Below are positions 28,855 through 39,378 of a DNA stretch of 64,000 nt, in pieces. The position numbers and the translations under genes are program-made. Below the pieces are notes generated by a model. The model did not search any database and was not told the DNA's origin. It was given only the letters and a program-made list of their open reading frames with translations. Source of the stretch: an uncultured Flavobacteriales bacterium (GTDB lineage Bacteria > Bacteroidota > Bacteroidia > CAIKAF01); assembly GCA_903825395.1 (NCBI GenBank), contig CAIKAF010000007.1:24987-88986 (forward strand), read 5' to 3'. Numbering within the stretch: the first letter of the stretch is position 1; every line of letters begins with the position of its first letter.

Positions 28855-31159
28855 GTTGCCCAAATTCGGATTCGTGCCCATAAAATGGGTTTGGTGGCTT
28901 GTGTTGAGTCCAATCCTAGCGTTTTTTTTGATTTTGGGTTTGGCTTCGGTGGGACTGTTTGGAGCGCTCCCTGGGTTTGATGAGTTGGAAGATCCCCGGT
29001 TTAATTTGGCCAGCGTGATTTATTCCTCCGACGGAGAAGTGTTGGGCAAATATTACATTGAAAACAGAACCAATGTAGATTTTAAGGATTTTCCTCCGCA
29101 TTTAATATCCGCATTGATTTCCACCGAAGATGAACGGTTTTATGAGCATTCCGGAATTGATGCGGAGGCTCTTGCGCGTGTGGTTAAAGGGATTGCCACC
29201 GGCCAATCCAAAGGGGGCGGTTCCACCATTACTCAACAGTTGGCAAAGCTTTTATTTCATAACGAGCGCGGAGGAAAGATTAAAAGGGTTTTGCAAAAGT
29301 TTAAAGAATGGGTGATTGCTTTAAAGTTGGAACGCAGTTATACCAAGCAAGAAATTTTAACCTTGTATTTAAACCGTGCGGACTTTGGCCGTCAGGCATT
29401 CGGAATTCAATCTGCCGCCAAGATTTACTTTGATAAGCATGTACATGATTTGAGTATCGAAGAAGCTGCTGCTTTGGTGGGAATGCTTAAGGCTCCTGGG
29501 AATTATGACCCCGTTAGGAAACCTGAGGCCAATCAAAAGCGCCGAAATGTAGTCTTCGGGCAAATGGTTAAAAATAAGGCCCTTTCACCCGAAAAAGCCG
29601 ATTCTCTGTCGAAACTGCCTGTGGTAGCCGATTTGACCCAGCTAAAAGAACGGGTCAGAAAATCCGTTTATGGTCAAGGTGAGCTGGCTGGGTATTTTTT
29701 AAATGAATTGAAAAAAGATTTAAATGTATGGTGCTCGAATCACATTAATCCAGCCACCGGGAAACCCTATAATTTGTATCGGGATGGGTTAAGGGTGTAC
29801 ACCACTATTGATAGCCGTATGCAGCGGTATGCGGAACAGGCGGTAAAACAACATCTCTCCGAACTTCAAAGGGATTTTTTCCGGCATAAAAAAGGACGAA
29901 AAAATGCGCCCTTCTCCGCTCGCTTATCTGACGAACAAGTAAATTCCATTGTTCTTCAGGGAATTAAACGAAGCGACAGATATCGGGCCATGAAAGAGGA
30001 AGGGGCTTCAGAAGCTGAAATATCTAGAGCCTTTAATACGCCTGTCGAAATGACTGTATTCAGTTGGGATGGCCCAATTGATACGGTTATGACACCCCGC
30101 GATTCAGTGATTTACTACAAGTATTTTTTGCAGAATGGAATGATGAGCATGGATCCGCACACGGGCCATGTAAAAGCCTGGGTTGGGGGAATCGATATTC
30201 AACATTTTAAGTACGATCACGTCCGCGCCGGTTCGGAAAGTGAAGATGGTAAAAGCATTGTCCCCGCAGGAGGCAGGCAGGTTGGTTCTACCTTTAAGCC
30301 GCTGGTCTATGCTTTGGCTATGGAAGAACGGCGTTCGCCCTGCGATTTGGTTCCCAATACCCGAGTTTGCATTGAAGAGGGTTTGAGTCGCCCGTGGTGC
30401 CCCGACAACAGCGGCGACTACAAGGTGAACCGAATGATTACGCTACGGGAGGCCCTAGCCAATTCGGTGAATTATGTTTCTGCTATGTTAATGAAGGAGT
30501 ATGGCCCGCAGGCCACCATTGATTTGGCTAGAAAACTTGGAATTACGGCACCAATTCCAAATTCCCCCTCCATTTGCCTTGGTACTGCTGATATTTCAGT
30601 GTTTGAAATGGTCGGAGCCTTTAGTACGTTTTTCAATGATGGGGTATATTGTAAACCTTTTATGTTGACGCGAATTGAAGATAAAAACGGGAATACGTTG
30701 GCTGTTTTTAGTCCAGAACGAAGGGAAGCCCTCAGCGCAGAAACGGCCTTTTTAACGGTACAATTATTGAGAGGTGTAGTGCTTCAAGGAACAGCTCAGC
30801 GCCTTCGATATCGCTACAAATTCACCGAACCCATTGCCGGTAAAACAGGAACTACACAGAACAACTCCGATGGCTGGTTTATTGCCGGAACTCCCGATTT
30901 GGTAACGGGTGTTTGGACGGGGGCCGAAGACCGCTCTGTCCATTTTGCCAGCACTGCACTCGGTCAGGGTGCAAATATGGCTCTGCCCGTATGGGCCTTG
31001 TATATGCGAAAAGTGTACGATGACCGCTCCATCCTTATAAATCGGGGCGATTTTAAACGCCCCGAATCTTTTGCCGATTGGAATTTTGATTGCTCTGAAG
31101 AAATTCAAGACCAACTCCAGGAAATGCGCGAAGGAAATACTGAAATCGATTTTGATTGA
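28844..31159 (+). CDS. Penicillin-binding protein 1A (transglycosylase/transpeptidase)
   Basis: [50 protein letters not shown]. Confidence 0.96.
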   Translation: MKSKLPKFGFVPIKWVWWLVLSPILAFFLILGLASVGLFGALPGFDELEDPRFNLASVIYSSDGEVLGKYYIENRTNVDFKDFPPHLISALISTEDERFYEHSGIDAEALARVVKGIATGQSKGGGSTITQQLAKLLFHNERGGKIKRVLQKFKEWVIALKLERSYTKQEILTLYLNRADFGRQAFGIQSAAKIYFDKHVHDLSIEEAAALVGMLKAPGNYDPVRKPEANQKRRNVVFGQMVKNKALSPEKADSLSKLPVVADLTQLKERVRKSVYGQGELAGYFLNELKKDLNVWCSNHINPATGKPYNLYRDGLRVYTTIDSRMQRYAEQAVKQHLSELQRDFFRHKKGRKNAPFSARLSDEQVNSIVLQGIKRSDRYRAMKEEGASEAEISRAFNTPVEMTVFSWDGPIDTVMTPRDSVIYYKYFLQNGMMSMDPHTGHVKAWVGGIDIQHFKYDHVRAGSESEDGKSIVPAGGRQVGSTFKPLVYALAMEERRSPCDLVPNTRVCIEEGLSRPWCPDNSGDYKVNRMITLREALANSVNYVSAMLMKEYGPQATIDLARKLGITAPIPNSPSICLGTADISVFEMVGAFSTFFNDGVYCKPFMLTRIEDKNGNTLAVFSPERREALSAETAFLTVQLLRGVVLQGTAQRLRYRYKFTEPIAGKTGTTQNNSDGWFIAGTPDLVTGVWTGAEDRSVHFASTALGQGANMALPVWALYMRKVYDDRSILINRGDFKRPESFADWNFDCSEEIQDQLQEMREGNTEIDFD

Positions 31160-31857
31160 TTATGAATAAAGTTGTAGCCAATGCCCATGCGGCGATTTCC
31201 GATGTTCAAGATGGAATGACTTTGATGCTCGGCGGCTTTGGCCTCTGCGGCATTCCTGAAAATTTAATCGCGGCTTTGGTCCAGAAAAATGTGAAAAATC
31301 TAACCTGCATTTCAAACAATGCCGGGGTAGATGATTTTGGCATTGGATTGATGCTGCAACAACGGCAGGTAAAAAAAATGATTTCTTCGTATGTGGGAGA
31401 AAATGCTGAATTCGAACGGCAATTGCTTTCAGGTGAACTTGAGGTGGAATTAATTCCTCAGGGCACTTTAGCAACCCGATGCATGGCTGCCGGCTATGGA
31501 ATGCCCGCTGTTTTTACGCCCGCAGGAGTGGGAACAGAAGTGGCAGAAGGCAAAGAAACGCGTGTATTTAATGGGAAAACCTACCTGATGGAGATGGCTT
31601 TTGAGGCCGATTTCGCTCTGGTTAAAGCTTGGAAAGGCGATACCCAAGGGAATTTGATTTTCCGGGCAACAGCTCGAAATTTCAATCCCCTAATGGCCAT
31701 GGCCGGGAAAACAACCATCGCTGAGGTTGAAGAATTGGTTCCGGCCGGAGAACTCGACCCCGATGCCATTCATACGCCAGGTATTTACGTGCACCGGATT
31801 TTTCAGGGGAAAGACTATGAAAAACGCATTGAACAACGCACCGTTAAACCCAGATAG
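31156..31857 (+). CDS. scoA: 3-oxoacid/succinyl-CoA:acetoacetate CoA-transferase subunit A
   Basis: [22 protein letters not shown]. Confidence 0.94.
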   Translation: MIMNKVVANAHAAISDVQDGMTLMLGGFGLCGIPENLIAALVQKNVKNLTCISNNAGVDDFGIGLMLQQRQVKKMISSYVGENAEFERQLLSGELEVELIPQGTLATRCMAAGYGMPAVFTPAGVGTEVAEGKETRVFNGKTYLMEMAFEADFALVKAWKGDTQGNLIFRATARNFNPLMAMAGKTTIAEVEELVPAGELDPDAIHTPGIYVHRIFQGKDYEKRIEQRTVKPR

Positions 31858-31866
31858 GAATTAAAC

Positions 31867-32520
31867 ATGCTAAACAAAGAACAAATTGCTCAACGCATTG
31901 CGCGCGAACTGCGCAATGGGATGTATGTTAATCTGGGCATCGGAATCCCTACTCTGGTAGCCAATTACGTTCCTGAAGAAATGACCATCGTTCTTCAATC
32001 TGAAAATGGATTGCTGGGTATGGGGCCTTTTCCTTTTGATGGAGAAGAAGACCCCGATTTAATCAACGCGGGTAAACAAACCATTACAACCATACCCGGG
32101 TCAGTTTTTTTTGATTCAGCCATGAGCTTTGGAATGATCCGTGCCGGTAAGGTAGATCTGACCGTTCTTGGAGCAATGGAAGTGGCCGATAACGGAGATA
32201 TTGCCAACTGGAAAATCCCCGGAAAAATGGTCAAAGGAATGGGGGGCGCCATGGATTTAGTGGCTTCAGCAAAAAACATCATCGTTGCCATGCAGCACTG
32301 CAGCCGCGACGGTAAATCAAAGTTGCTTTCTTCATGTACCTTGCCCATTACCGGTTTAGGTTGCGTTAAAAAGGTGGTTTCTGATTTGGGCGTTTTTGAT
32401 ATCGATCACCGAGGCTTTGTTCTTCTGGAACGAGCCCCCGGAATCTCAGTGGAAACCATTGTGGCCTCAACAGAAGGCCGCCTTTTCGTGCCAGACGAAG
32501 TTCCCGAAATGACCTTTTAA
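31867..32520 (+). CDS. scoB: 3-oxoacid CoA-transferase subunit B
   Basis: GMYVNLGIGIPTLVANYVP...SENGLLGMGPFP. Confidence 0.95.
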   Translation: MLNKEQIAQRIARELRNGMYVNLGIGIPTLVANYVPEEMTIVLQSENGLLGMGPFPFDGEEDPDLINAGKQTITTIPGSVFFDSAMSFGMIRAGKVDLTVLGAMEVADNGDIANWKIPGKMVKGMGGAMDLVASAKNIIVAMQHCSRDGKSKLLSSCTLPITGLGCVKKVVSDLGVFDIDHRGFVLLERAPGISVETIVASTEGRLFVPDEVPEMTF

Positions 32521-34029
32521 GTGCGGCTTTTTCGTTTTTTCCGAACGCATTTGCCCTCCACAATTTCTGAACGTATTGCGCTGGGAATTGGCCTTTTTTT
32601 TGCCGGCTGGTATGCCGCCATTTCTTTTGTAAACCACCATTTACTCCGCACCTTCGCGTACGACCTGGGAATTAAAAACCAAGCCATTTGGGATTATGCA
32701 CATGGCCGCTGGAATCTAAATTCCATAATGGAAGAGCTTCAAGGCAAAATCAATGTGCTGGCCAACCACTTCGAACCGGTATTGGCCCTGTTTTCGCCCC
32801 TATATTGGATTTTCGGGCATTATACACTGCTCGTGGTACAATGGTTCGCTATTTTACTCGGAGGTCGAGCCGTCTGGCTTTTGTTCAAAGAACGCCTTCC
32901 CAACCAACCTCAACTGGCTCTACTCGGCCTTATCAGTTTCTATTCTTTCTTCGGAATTTTCAGCGCTCTTTCCTTCGATTTCCACACCAATGTGGTTGCC
33001 GCTATGCTCGTGCCATGGCTGTTTCTATGCTTTTACCGCCGTCAATTTTTGGCTTTTTTCCTGATTGGACTTGCCATTGTTTTTTCCAAAGAAAATATGG
33101 CCCTTTGGCTGATGTTTGTAGGACTTGGTTTGGCGCTACATCACGTTAAACAGGCGCAGCTTCGCAATCGGGCCCTGCTCTTGTCGCTCAGCGCCGGAGT
33201 TTGTTTTATGTTGATTATGAAGGTGTTGATGCCAGCTTTTGCCAATGGTCAATTGGAATATCTACACTTTAAATATACAGCTTTGGGTCCCGATATGGGT
33301 TCGGCCTTGACCTTTATCCTTAGGCATCCTTTCGATGCCCTGCGCCTATTGTTTGAAAATCACTTGCCCGGCGTTTCTACGTACCGCGACGGCCTGAAGG
33401 CATCCACCTGGTGGCTTTTTCTGGCTGCGGGCGGTTGGCTTTGCGTGTTAAGGCCAGCCTTCTTACTGATGCTGATTCCTATTTTTGGACAGAAAATGTT
33501 CAGCGATGACCCCAATAAATGGAGTCCCTTTTTTCAATATAGCATTGAATTTCTGCCGGTTATAATTATGGCAGCCATTGAGGCGGTCCGCATACTTTCT
33601 AAAACATACTTGCGTTGGACACTGATGCTTGCGCTTGCGCTGGGCAGTGTTTTTTCTGGAATACATAGCCTGTCCATGTACCGTCCGCAAGCGTTTATGC
33701 CTCAGGGGATAAAGGTGCTGAAATCAGGGCATTGGACGCGCGAAGTGCCGGTAGAGCGCATAAAATTTGCCCTTAAAAAACACATTCCCGATACGGCATC
33801 GGTGGCCGCTTCGAGTGTGCTGGTGCCCCGCCTGGCTATGCGCCGGTCTATTTCAAATTATCCAAGTACAATTCCGGTTCAGTACATTGTGTTGTTGAAA
33901 GATGCCATCGAGCCTTATCCCCTGAAGCGGCAGGCACTGGCCGACAGCATTTCACAGCTCATTCAATCGCCCAACTGGCAATGCCTACATCAACAGGATT
34001 CTCTGTATATCTTTAAGCGAGTTCAGTGA
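32521..34029 (+). CDS. DUF2079-like multi-pass membrane protein
   Basis: GTG start directly after scoB TAA; multiple TM helices; FAYDLGIKNQAIWDYAHG. Confidence 0.75.
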   Translation: MRLFRFFRTHLPSTISERIALGIGLFFAGWYAAISFVNHHLLRTFAYDLGIKNQAIWDYAHGRWNLNSIMEELQGKINVLANHFEPVLALFSPLYWIFGHYTLLVVQWFAILLGGRAVWLLFKERLPNQPQLALLGLISFYSFFGIFSALSFDFHTNVVAAMLVPWLFLCFYRRQFLAFFLIGLAIVFSKENMALWLMFVGLGLALHHVKQAQLRNRALLLSLSAGVCFMLIMKVLMPAFANGQLEYLHFKYTALGPDMGSALTFILRHPFDALRLLFENHLPGVSTYRDGLKASTWWLFLAAGGWLCVLRPAFLLMLIPIFGQKMFSDDPNKWSPFFQYSIEFLPVIIMAAIEAVRILSKTYLRWTLMLALALGSVFSGIHSLSMYRPQAFMPQGIKVLKSGHWTREVPVERIKFALKKHIPDTASVAASSVLVPRLAMRRSISNYPSTIPVQYIVLLKDAIEPYPLKRQALADSISQLIQSPNWQCLHQQDSLYIFKRVQ

Positions 34030-34036
34030 TTTTTTT

Positions 34037-34183
34037 GGGCGGGTTTCCGGGCTTTCAGAGCTAGTACGCCGCCCGGTTAAGGCAGGCAATCGCCCAAATC
34101 TGGCTCCTAAAGTCGCCGATTTGGTCTGTTGCCTGCTACTTAACCGTTCGTGCGCGCTAGCTTCTTCAATCCCGCCCGCAGCC
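34037..34183 (+). repeat. Structured intergenic repeat family A, copy 3
   Basis: Ends and centre nearly identical to copy 1, unrelated but self-complementary arms (CGGTTAAG...GCAGGCAA / TTGCCTGCTACTTAACCG). Confidence 0.85.
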
Positions 34184-34272
34184 AACCCAATCGTCAAATC
34201 GTTTCAGTACACCTAAGCCTAGGTTCTCAACACCTCAATGCGCTTGCTTGAACGGATATACTCTAGACGGTT

Positions 34273-35973
34273 TTATGGATTTACCCACTTCGCCTCAGCC
34301 CAAGTCCCGCTACTGCCCTGAATCTGCACCCAATAAACCCCTGATGGCAAATCTTTTTTTTGCAAGTTCAAAGCCAAAGCTGTTGGCCCCTTAAGTCCTA
34401 TGCTCCGGTTTTCCCGAATCACTTCCATGCCCGAAGAATTCCGTATCGTAATGCTGACGCTATCGGCTTGCGGGGCCTCTACAATTAACCGCAAAATACC
34501 CGACTGAACCGGATTTGGAACAATGCGTAACCCGGTCGAGGCCTGCTGATTCATCAAAACCGAAGCCCGTCCAAAATGCGGTATCCCATAGCCCAACTTT
34601 TCATCGGGTTGTAGATATTGGTGGCAGGATTTCAACACAGCCTGTCGAAGTTCATTTGGCGTAGCCTCTTTATGCATCGATAAAAACGATGTCAATGCCC
34701 CGGCAAAAATGGGCGCAGAAAATGAAGTGCCATTGGCAGTGCTTATTCCTGCGGCATTCATCACCGTAGAATTTCTCCCCATGGCACAAAGTTCTGGTTT
34801 TACGCGACCATCAACGCTGGGCCCTTGACTACTAAATGCAGCATACGAACGATCGGCTTGAACGGCTCCAACGGCAAAAATGGAACGGGCGTCGGCCGGA
34901 ACACCTACATATTTCCAGGGTTTATTCCCGGAGTTGCCAGCGCTATTTACTATCCAAAGCCCTTTGCTCGCGGCTGTTTCCGCTCCACGGCTCGCCGGTG
35001 CCGTTGTTCCATTTAAGGTAAGATAACTGTGCGAAGTAAAGGGAGCATCGTATTCTGTATATCCCAATGAAGCATTTAAAACATTGGCACCCAAACTATC
35101 CGCCATTTCGGCTCCCAATACCCAATAGTACTCTTCCATGGGAGTTTCGGCCGCCACATGCTCGGTTTTAAATAAAACATACGATGCGGCAGGCGCTGTG
35201 CCTACCATGGCTCCGGGTTGCCATGCGGCCATACAGCTTAATACATAGGTGCCATGCTGAGAATCTTCGTACACATCTCCGTCTTGTTCAACAAAATCCC
35301 AATTTCCCAACATTTGACCGTTTGAAAATGCCCGAGAAAAGGCGCCCATACTTTGAACTCCGCTAAACCCTCCATCCAAAACAGCAACCAACATTCCCTG
35401 CCCCCAAAAGCCCGAACCATGCAAATAATCGCAGGCAATCATTTGATTTTGGATGCCCGCCTGACCATACACAGAGCCTGAGGCAGCAAAATTTAAATCA
35501 AATTCCTGAGTTGAGGCCAAGGTAGGATTGCTAAAGGTGGGCTTACCTTGCTTTTTTAAAATGGAACTGCCCCTGTAAATGCATTCAATCGACGATACAA
35601 AGGGCAGTTGGCTTAGCTGATTGATGGATAAGCTATCCGAACATGAAATAAGCTGGCAATTCAGCCAGCGGCTTAGTCCAGCCTCTTTGAAGTTTGAGGA
35701 AGTTGCTAAAACCTGATTTCGGTACTCAGCATGAACCGGAAAATCCAGGCTGTCTATGGCGATGCCCTGAGAAAATTTTCGGTCTATCGCCCTAAGGGAT
35801 AAATAGGAGAGTGGTGACTCCGAACTGTAATTGCAGTTTATGCCTCCTTTGTCCTTAAAAAAAACGGCAAACCTGAATTCTGTGGACTGGGCTCGAAGCA
35901 CAACCGATAGGCTAAGTAGGATAGAAAGACTAAGGAATGTATTCCAGTAATTTTTGCTCATATTGGTAACCAA
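34273..35973 (-). CDS. Subtilisin-like (S8) serine peptidase with T9SS type A sorting domain
   Basis: VAVLDGGF, SQHGTYV, GTSFSAPIFAGAL triad motifs; C-term RIVPNPVQSGILRL...LPSGVYWVQI. Confidence 0.93.
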   Translation of the reverse strand: MVTNMSKNYWNTFLSLSILLSLSVVLRAQSTEFRFAVFFKDKGGINCNYSSESPLSYLSLRAIDRKFSQGIAIDSLDFPVHAEYRNQVLATSSNFKEAGLSRWLNCQLISCSDSLSINQLSQLPFVSSIECIYRGSSILKKQGKPTFSNPTLASTQEFDLNFAASGSVYGQAGIQNQMIACDYLHGSGFWGQGMLVAVLDGGFSGVQSMGAFSRAFSNGQMLGNWDFVEQDGDVYEDSQHGTYVLSCMAAWQPGAMVGTAPAASYVLFKTEHVAAETPMEEYYWVLGAEMADSLGANVLNASLGYTEYDAPFTSHSYLTLNGTTAPASRGAETAASKGLWIVNSAGNSGNKPWKYVGVPADARSIFAVGAVQADRSYAAFSSQGPSVDGRVKPELCAMGRNSTVMNAAGISTANGTSFSAPIFAGALTSFLSMHKEATPNELRQAVLKSCHQYLQPDEKLGYGIPHFGRASVLMNQQASTGLRIVPNPVQSGILRLIVEAPQADSVSITIRNSSGMEVIRENRSIGLKGPTALALNLQKKDLPSGVYWVQIQGSSGTWAEAKWVNP

Positions 35974-36694
35974 ATTTAACCCGTTTTAAAATGGGAATCA
36001 CGCTCCAAGGTTGATCTGGAGGAAGCAAGGCAGAACAATCATTGGGGTCATCTGGATTGGTTACAATGCCAATTACATCGCACCGATAGGCATAAATCAA
36101 ACCTGTATTTCGGGCATACCGTTCGGCGAAATATTGCTTTTCCAATAAATTCTCATTGTTTCTTTGAATGACCAACGCAGTCGAATCAAACCCTAAAAAG
36201 GGAGAATCGATTTCAGCATATTTAAACAATTCAGGAGCAGGTTCAGGAATAAAGGCCCAGCCATCCCAGCTAAGTCCAATTTTCATCGGAAAAACCAATT
36301 TGATAAAGGAATTGTTTTCCTCGGTCTTAATTGCTTTCCCTGGAGCTAGACGCGTATGCCAAATGCGGGGAATTCCCCAGTTTTGGGAGGAATCATTGCG
36401 TATTTGCCGGGTGATTTTCATGAGTGAATCTCCGCCGGCCCCAGAAATCCAACCATCCATGCGCTCCCGAACTTGGTACCGAAACGTGTCGTTTCTGCCG
36501 GCTACGCAATCAATCCAAATCGAATCAACCTGATAAATCCACGTTGCACCCACCCGAATGGGGTACCAATTCCCGGCCTCGGGAGTTCCACTTTCTGACT
36601 CATTGCTGCAAGAACCGATGAGGCTAATGGAAACACCAAGCCAAATGAATCGAACCAGCGGCCGAGTAAAGGCATTCATGGCATTAATTTTCAT
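35930..36694 (-). CDS. Hypothetical lipoprotein
   Basis: Signal peptide with SLIGSC lipobox; no recognised family. Confidence 0.65.
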   Translation of the reverse strand: MKINAMNAFTRPLVRFIWLGVSISLIGSCSNESESGTPEAGNWYPIRVGATWIYQVDSIWIDCVAGRNDTFRYQVRERMDGWISGAGGDSLMKITRQIRNDSSQNWGIPRIWHTRLAPGKAIKTEENNSFIKLVFPMKIGLSWDGWAFIPEPAPELFKYAEIDSPFLGFDSTALVIQRNNENLLEKQYFAERYARNTGLIYAYRCDVIGIVTNPDDPNDCSALLPPDQPWSVIPILKRVKFGYQYEQKLLEYIP

Positions 36695-37952
36695 CTTCTT
36701 GTTCTCCTAAAATAAATAAGGCTTCCGGACCTTTAATGTAGGTGGTTGGCGTACCTTTATAGGTCGTTACAGGCCCTGTAATACAGACTTGCTTCAGCAT
36801 CAATTCGGCAGTTAAATCATAGGAGAAATTTTTTATATCACTGGCCCATACCGTAGCGCTGAAAACAGTTTCCGGAAACTTTTTATCTAAATTAATGAAA
36901 ATATGGCCCTTTCCGCTTTTATGGGCACTAACTACAGTTCCACACACCGTCAAATTTGGCTGCTCTTCCAAATAATAATCCTTAAGCATTTGAGTGTTGA
37001 TGGCTTTTTTGGGCAATTCACTTTTATCCAAAGGAAGGGTTTCGCCCATTTTGGTGTCGGGCAGCCAAGGCGCCAAAATCACCTTTTTTTCAATGCGGTT
37101 TTCCAAGGTGTCCGGCAAATTTTTAAAAAAGTCAAAACCGGTTAACTTTTCTATGGAATCTACAGGAACAGCATACCATTCTACCGGTTCCGGACAAGTG
37201 GCATTGGGCATGATAAAACCAATGGCCGACCGCGTTTTAGGATTATAGGCAACCTTCCAATACCGGTCGGGAAGGCTCATTTTATTTACGCTTTGTGGAA
37301 CCTTAGGCATATCTGGATACAAAAAAGGACCGGTCACAACAAACACATCCGAATTGTGCTGTTGTACAATGTCCCGCAGAAAGGCTTCAAGCCTAGACCA
37401 TTTCCCCCGATTTAATGCAGCGCGCTGGGGCGACATATTTGAGTAATAATACGAAGCAGCTAGGGCAGACCTTGACCATTTGAAATCGGCCGAAGGAGCC
37501 AAATGCCCGCGGTCAAATCCGTATCCCTTGTAAGAAAATCCGCCTTCAGGTTTTGGCGTTTTGGTAAAGTAGTCTTCATCCACAGCACTCCCCGTTTTCA
37601 CCAAGGGATCCACCATGAATTTATTGGTGCGCCCTTCACTGCCCGATTGAATTTCCTTTAGAATAATGTGAGCCACCCATTTGGCTTGTTCATGTTCTTC
37701 ATCGTAGGCCAACACAAATCCGGGATGGGATATAAGTTCGGGGTCAGCCGAAGGCCAGCCCATTTCTTGCAGCCGTTCCTGAATGTCGTTCAGCTTGAGC
37801 ACCTGCAAGGAATCATCAATGGCCAATTCTTGCCGAATCAGCTGCTGCTTTTGCTTCTCCAGTTTTTCGATGACAGCTCTGCTCTGCCCAGAAACAGAAG
37901 ACAACATCAATACGAAAACGCCCAGCGAAACCAATAATTTTTTCATGCTCAA
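36684..37952 (-). CDS. DNA/RNA non-specific endonuclease with C-terminal OB-fold-like region
   Basis: GYGFDRGHLAPSADFKWS...NMSPQRAALNRGKWSRLE; C-term VCGTVVSAHKSGKGHIFINLDKKFP...VCITGPVTTYKGTPTTYI. Confidence 0.88.
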   Translation of the reverse strand: MSMKKLLVSLGVFVLMLSSVSGQSRAVIEKLEKQKQQLIRQELAIDDSLQVLKLNDIQERLQEMGWPSADPELISHPGFVLAYDEEHEQAKWVAHIILKEIQSGSEGRTNKFMVDPLVKTGSAVDEDYFTKTPKPEGGFSYKGYGFDRGHLAPSADFKWSRSALAASYYYSNMSPQRAALNRGKWSRLEAFLRDIVQQHNSDVFVVTGPFLYPDMPKVPQSVNKMSLPDRYWKVAYNPKTRSAIGFIMPNATCPEPVEWYAVPVDSIEKLTGFDFFKNLPDTLENRIEKKVILAPWLPDTKMGETLPLDKSELPKKAINTQMLKDYYLEEQPNLTVCGTVVSAHKSGKGHIFINLDKKFPETVFSATVWASDIKNFSYDLTAELMLKQVCITGPVTTYKGTPTTYIKGPEALFILGEQEDEN

Positions 37953-38005
37953 TATTACAAAGATTCGCCGAGATGCCGTTTCTCTTCAGGGCCCTAATTT
38001 TGGAC

Positions 38006-38644
38006 TTACATGTTTTTTTGAATCAATGGCTCGCCTACCTTGGCGTATTTATACCTTCGGCTTCGGGCCATTCCGGCATAACCGTCCAATCCATTCGCTA
38101 CGGCAGCCTGCATCTGTTCCAACCTTAAAAACCCTTCGTCTGAGATGCATTCAGAATCAACCTGCATCCACTCTACTTGAAGTACCACCAAACGCGTCTG
38201 ATTGGCTTCAATGGCATGTTCTTCAATCGGCTTTAAACCCATTTTTAATGGAGATTCCGCTACCGCCGGACTATCAAATCCGTCAATGTACTCCGCATGC
38301 AATCCAACGGCATCAAATTCAGACTCTCCATCGGCAAAAGACGCAGAGGCCAAATGCGCCTGCGGTATCATGGCCTCCGAAACCAGATTTAGTGTGCAGC
38401 TCTGCGTACGGAATGCGTTATCATACGAATGCCTAGGTACTGTAAGCGGCCTAAACAAAACGGCAAGCATGGGAGGGTTAGCTCCAACATGCAACACATT
38501 AAAAAACAAACCCAAATTTGGCTGCCCATTGGGGTGCACCGTGCCCATTAAAAAAAGAGACCTAGGTCCTGAAATGGCGTTGATGAGTGTTCTCCGATAG
38601 GTTGAATCCCACCGTTCAAAGTCATGTGCAGTAAAGAATTCCAT
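38006..38644 (-). CDS. Flavin reductase-like (FMN-binding split barrel) protein
   Basis: GPRSLFLMGTVHPNGQPNLGLFFNVLHVGANPPMLAVLFRP. Confidence 0.75.
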   Translation of the reverse strand: MEFFTAHDFERWDSTYRRTLINAISGPRSLFLMGTVHPNGQPNLGLFFNVLHVGANPPMLAVLFRPLTVPRHSYDNAFRTQSCTLNLVSEAMIPQAHLASASFADGESEFDAVGLHAEYIDGFDSPAVAESPLKMGLKPIEEHAIEANQTRLVVLQVEWMQVDSECISDEGFLRLEQMQAAVANGLDGYAGMARSRRYKYAKVGEPLIQKNM

Positions 38645-39327
38645 TACAGCAATCTTAAAGATCCAAGTCCATTGTCCGGCCGTAGAATTTGCCCAGTCAA
38701 TCCGGCAGCAGCTTCACTGAGTAAAAACGAACTGAGTCCCGCCAATTCTTCTTCGCTTCCTATGCGTTGCAGTGGGTGGCGTTGCTTGCTATTGTCTTTT
38801 TTTTCAGGGCTAGATAACAGCCGTTGTGCCATTGGCGTGTCGGTAATAGAGGGCGCAATGGCATTCACTCGAATTTTTGGGGCCCATTCTGCGGCCAATG
38901 AACGGCATAAACCTTCAAGTGCTCCTTTGCTCGCAGCAACCGATGCATGGTAGGGCATTCCGGTGCCAACGGCTACCGTACTGAACAGCACCACAGATCC
39001 TGATCCAGAAGCCAAAAGGGCCTTTTCCGCCCGCTGTAATACCCGAACGGCTCCCATTACATTGATATTCCAATCGCTTTGCCAATCATTTGGCCTTAAC
39101 CCCTTGAAGGGCTTTAAATTGATGGAACCCGGCGCATAAACCAAACCATCAATGTGGTCCGGCAATACCAATTCAGAGGCTTCATCTGCCGCATCAAAGG
39201 GAGCCCATTCTCCCGGCCCTTCCCTGCGGCAACGCGTTAAAACCCGATGACCTTCGGCCAGTAAACGATCAGCCAAAGCGGCTGAAATTCCCGAACTACC
39301 TCCAATTATTACTATGGTTTTACTCAT
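38644..39327 (-). CDS. SDR family oxidoreductase
   Basis: IVIIGGSSGISAALADRL; YHASVAASKGALEGLCRSLA; start corrected from 39660. Confidence 0.93.
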   Translation of the reverse strand: MSKTIVIIGGSSGISAALADRLLAEGHRVLTRCRREGPGEWAPFDAADEASELVLPDHIDGLVYAPGSINLKPFKGLRPNDWQSDWNINVMGAVRVLQRAEKALLASGSGSVVLFSTVAVGTGMPYHASVAASKGALEGLCRSLAAEWAPKIRVNAIAPSITDTPMAQRLLSSPEKKDNSKQRHPLQRIGSEEELAGLSSFLLSEAAAGLTGQILRPDNGLGSLRLL

Positions 39328-39378
39328 TTTTTTCTTTAAGGTTGAAACACCTGGCCCTGAATTTTGTTTGATATTGCA

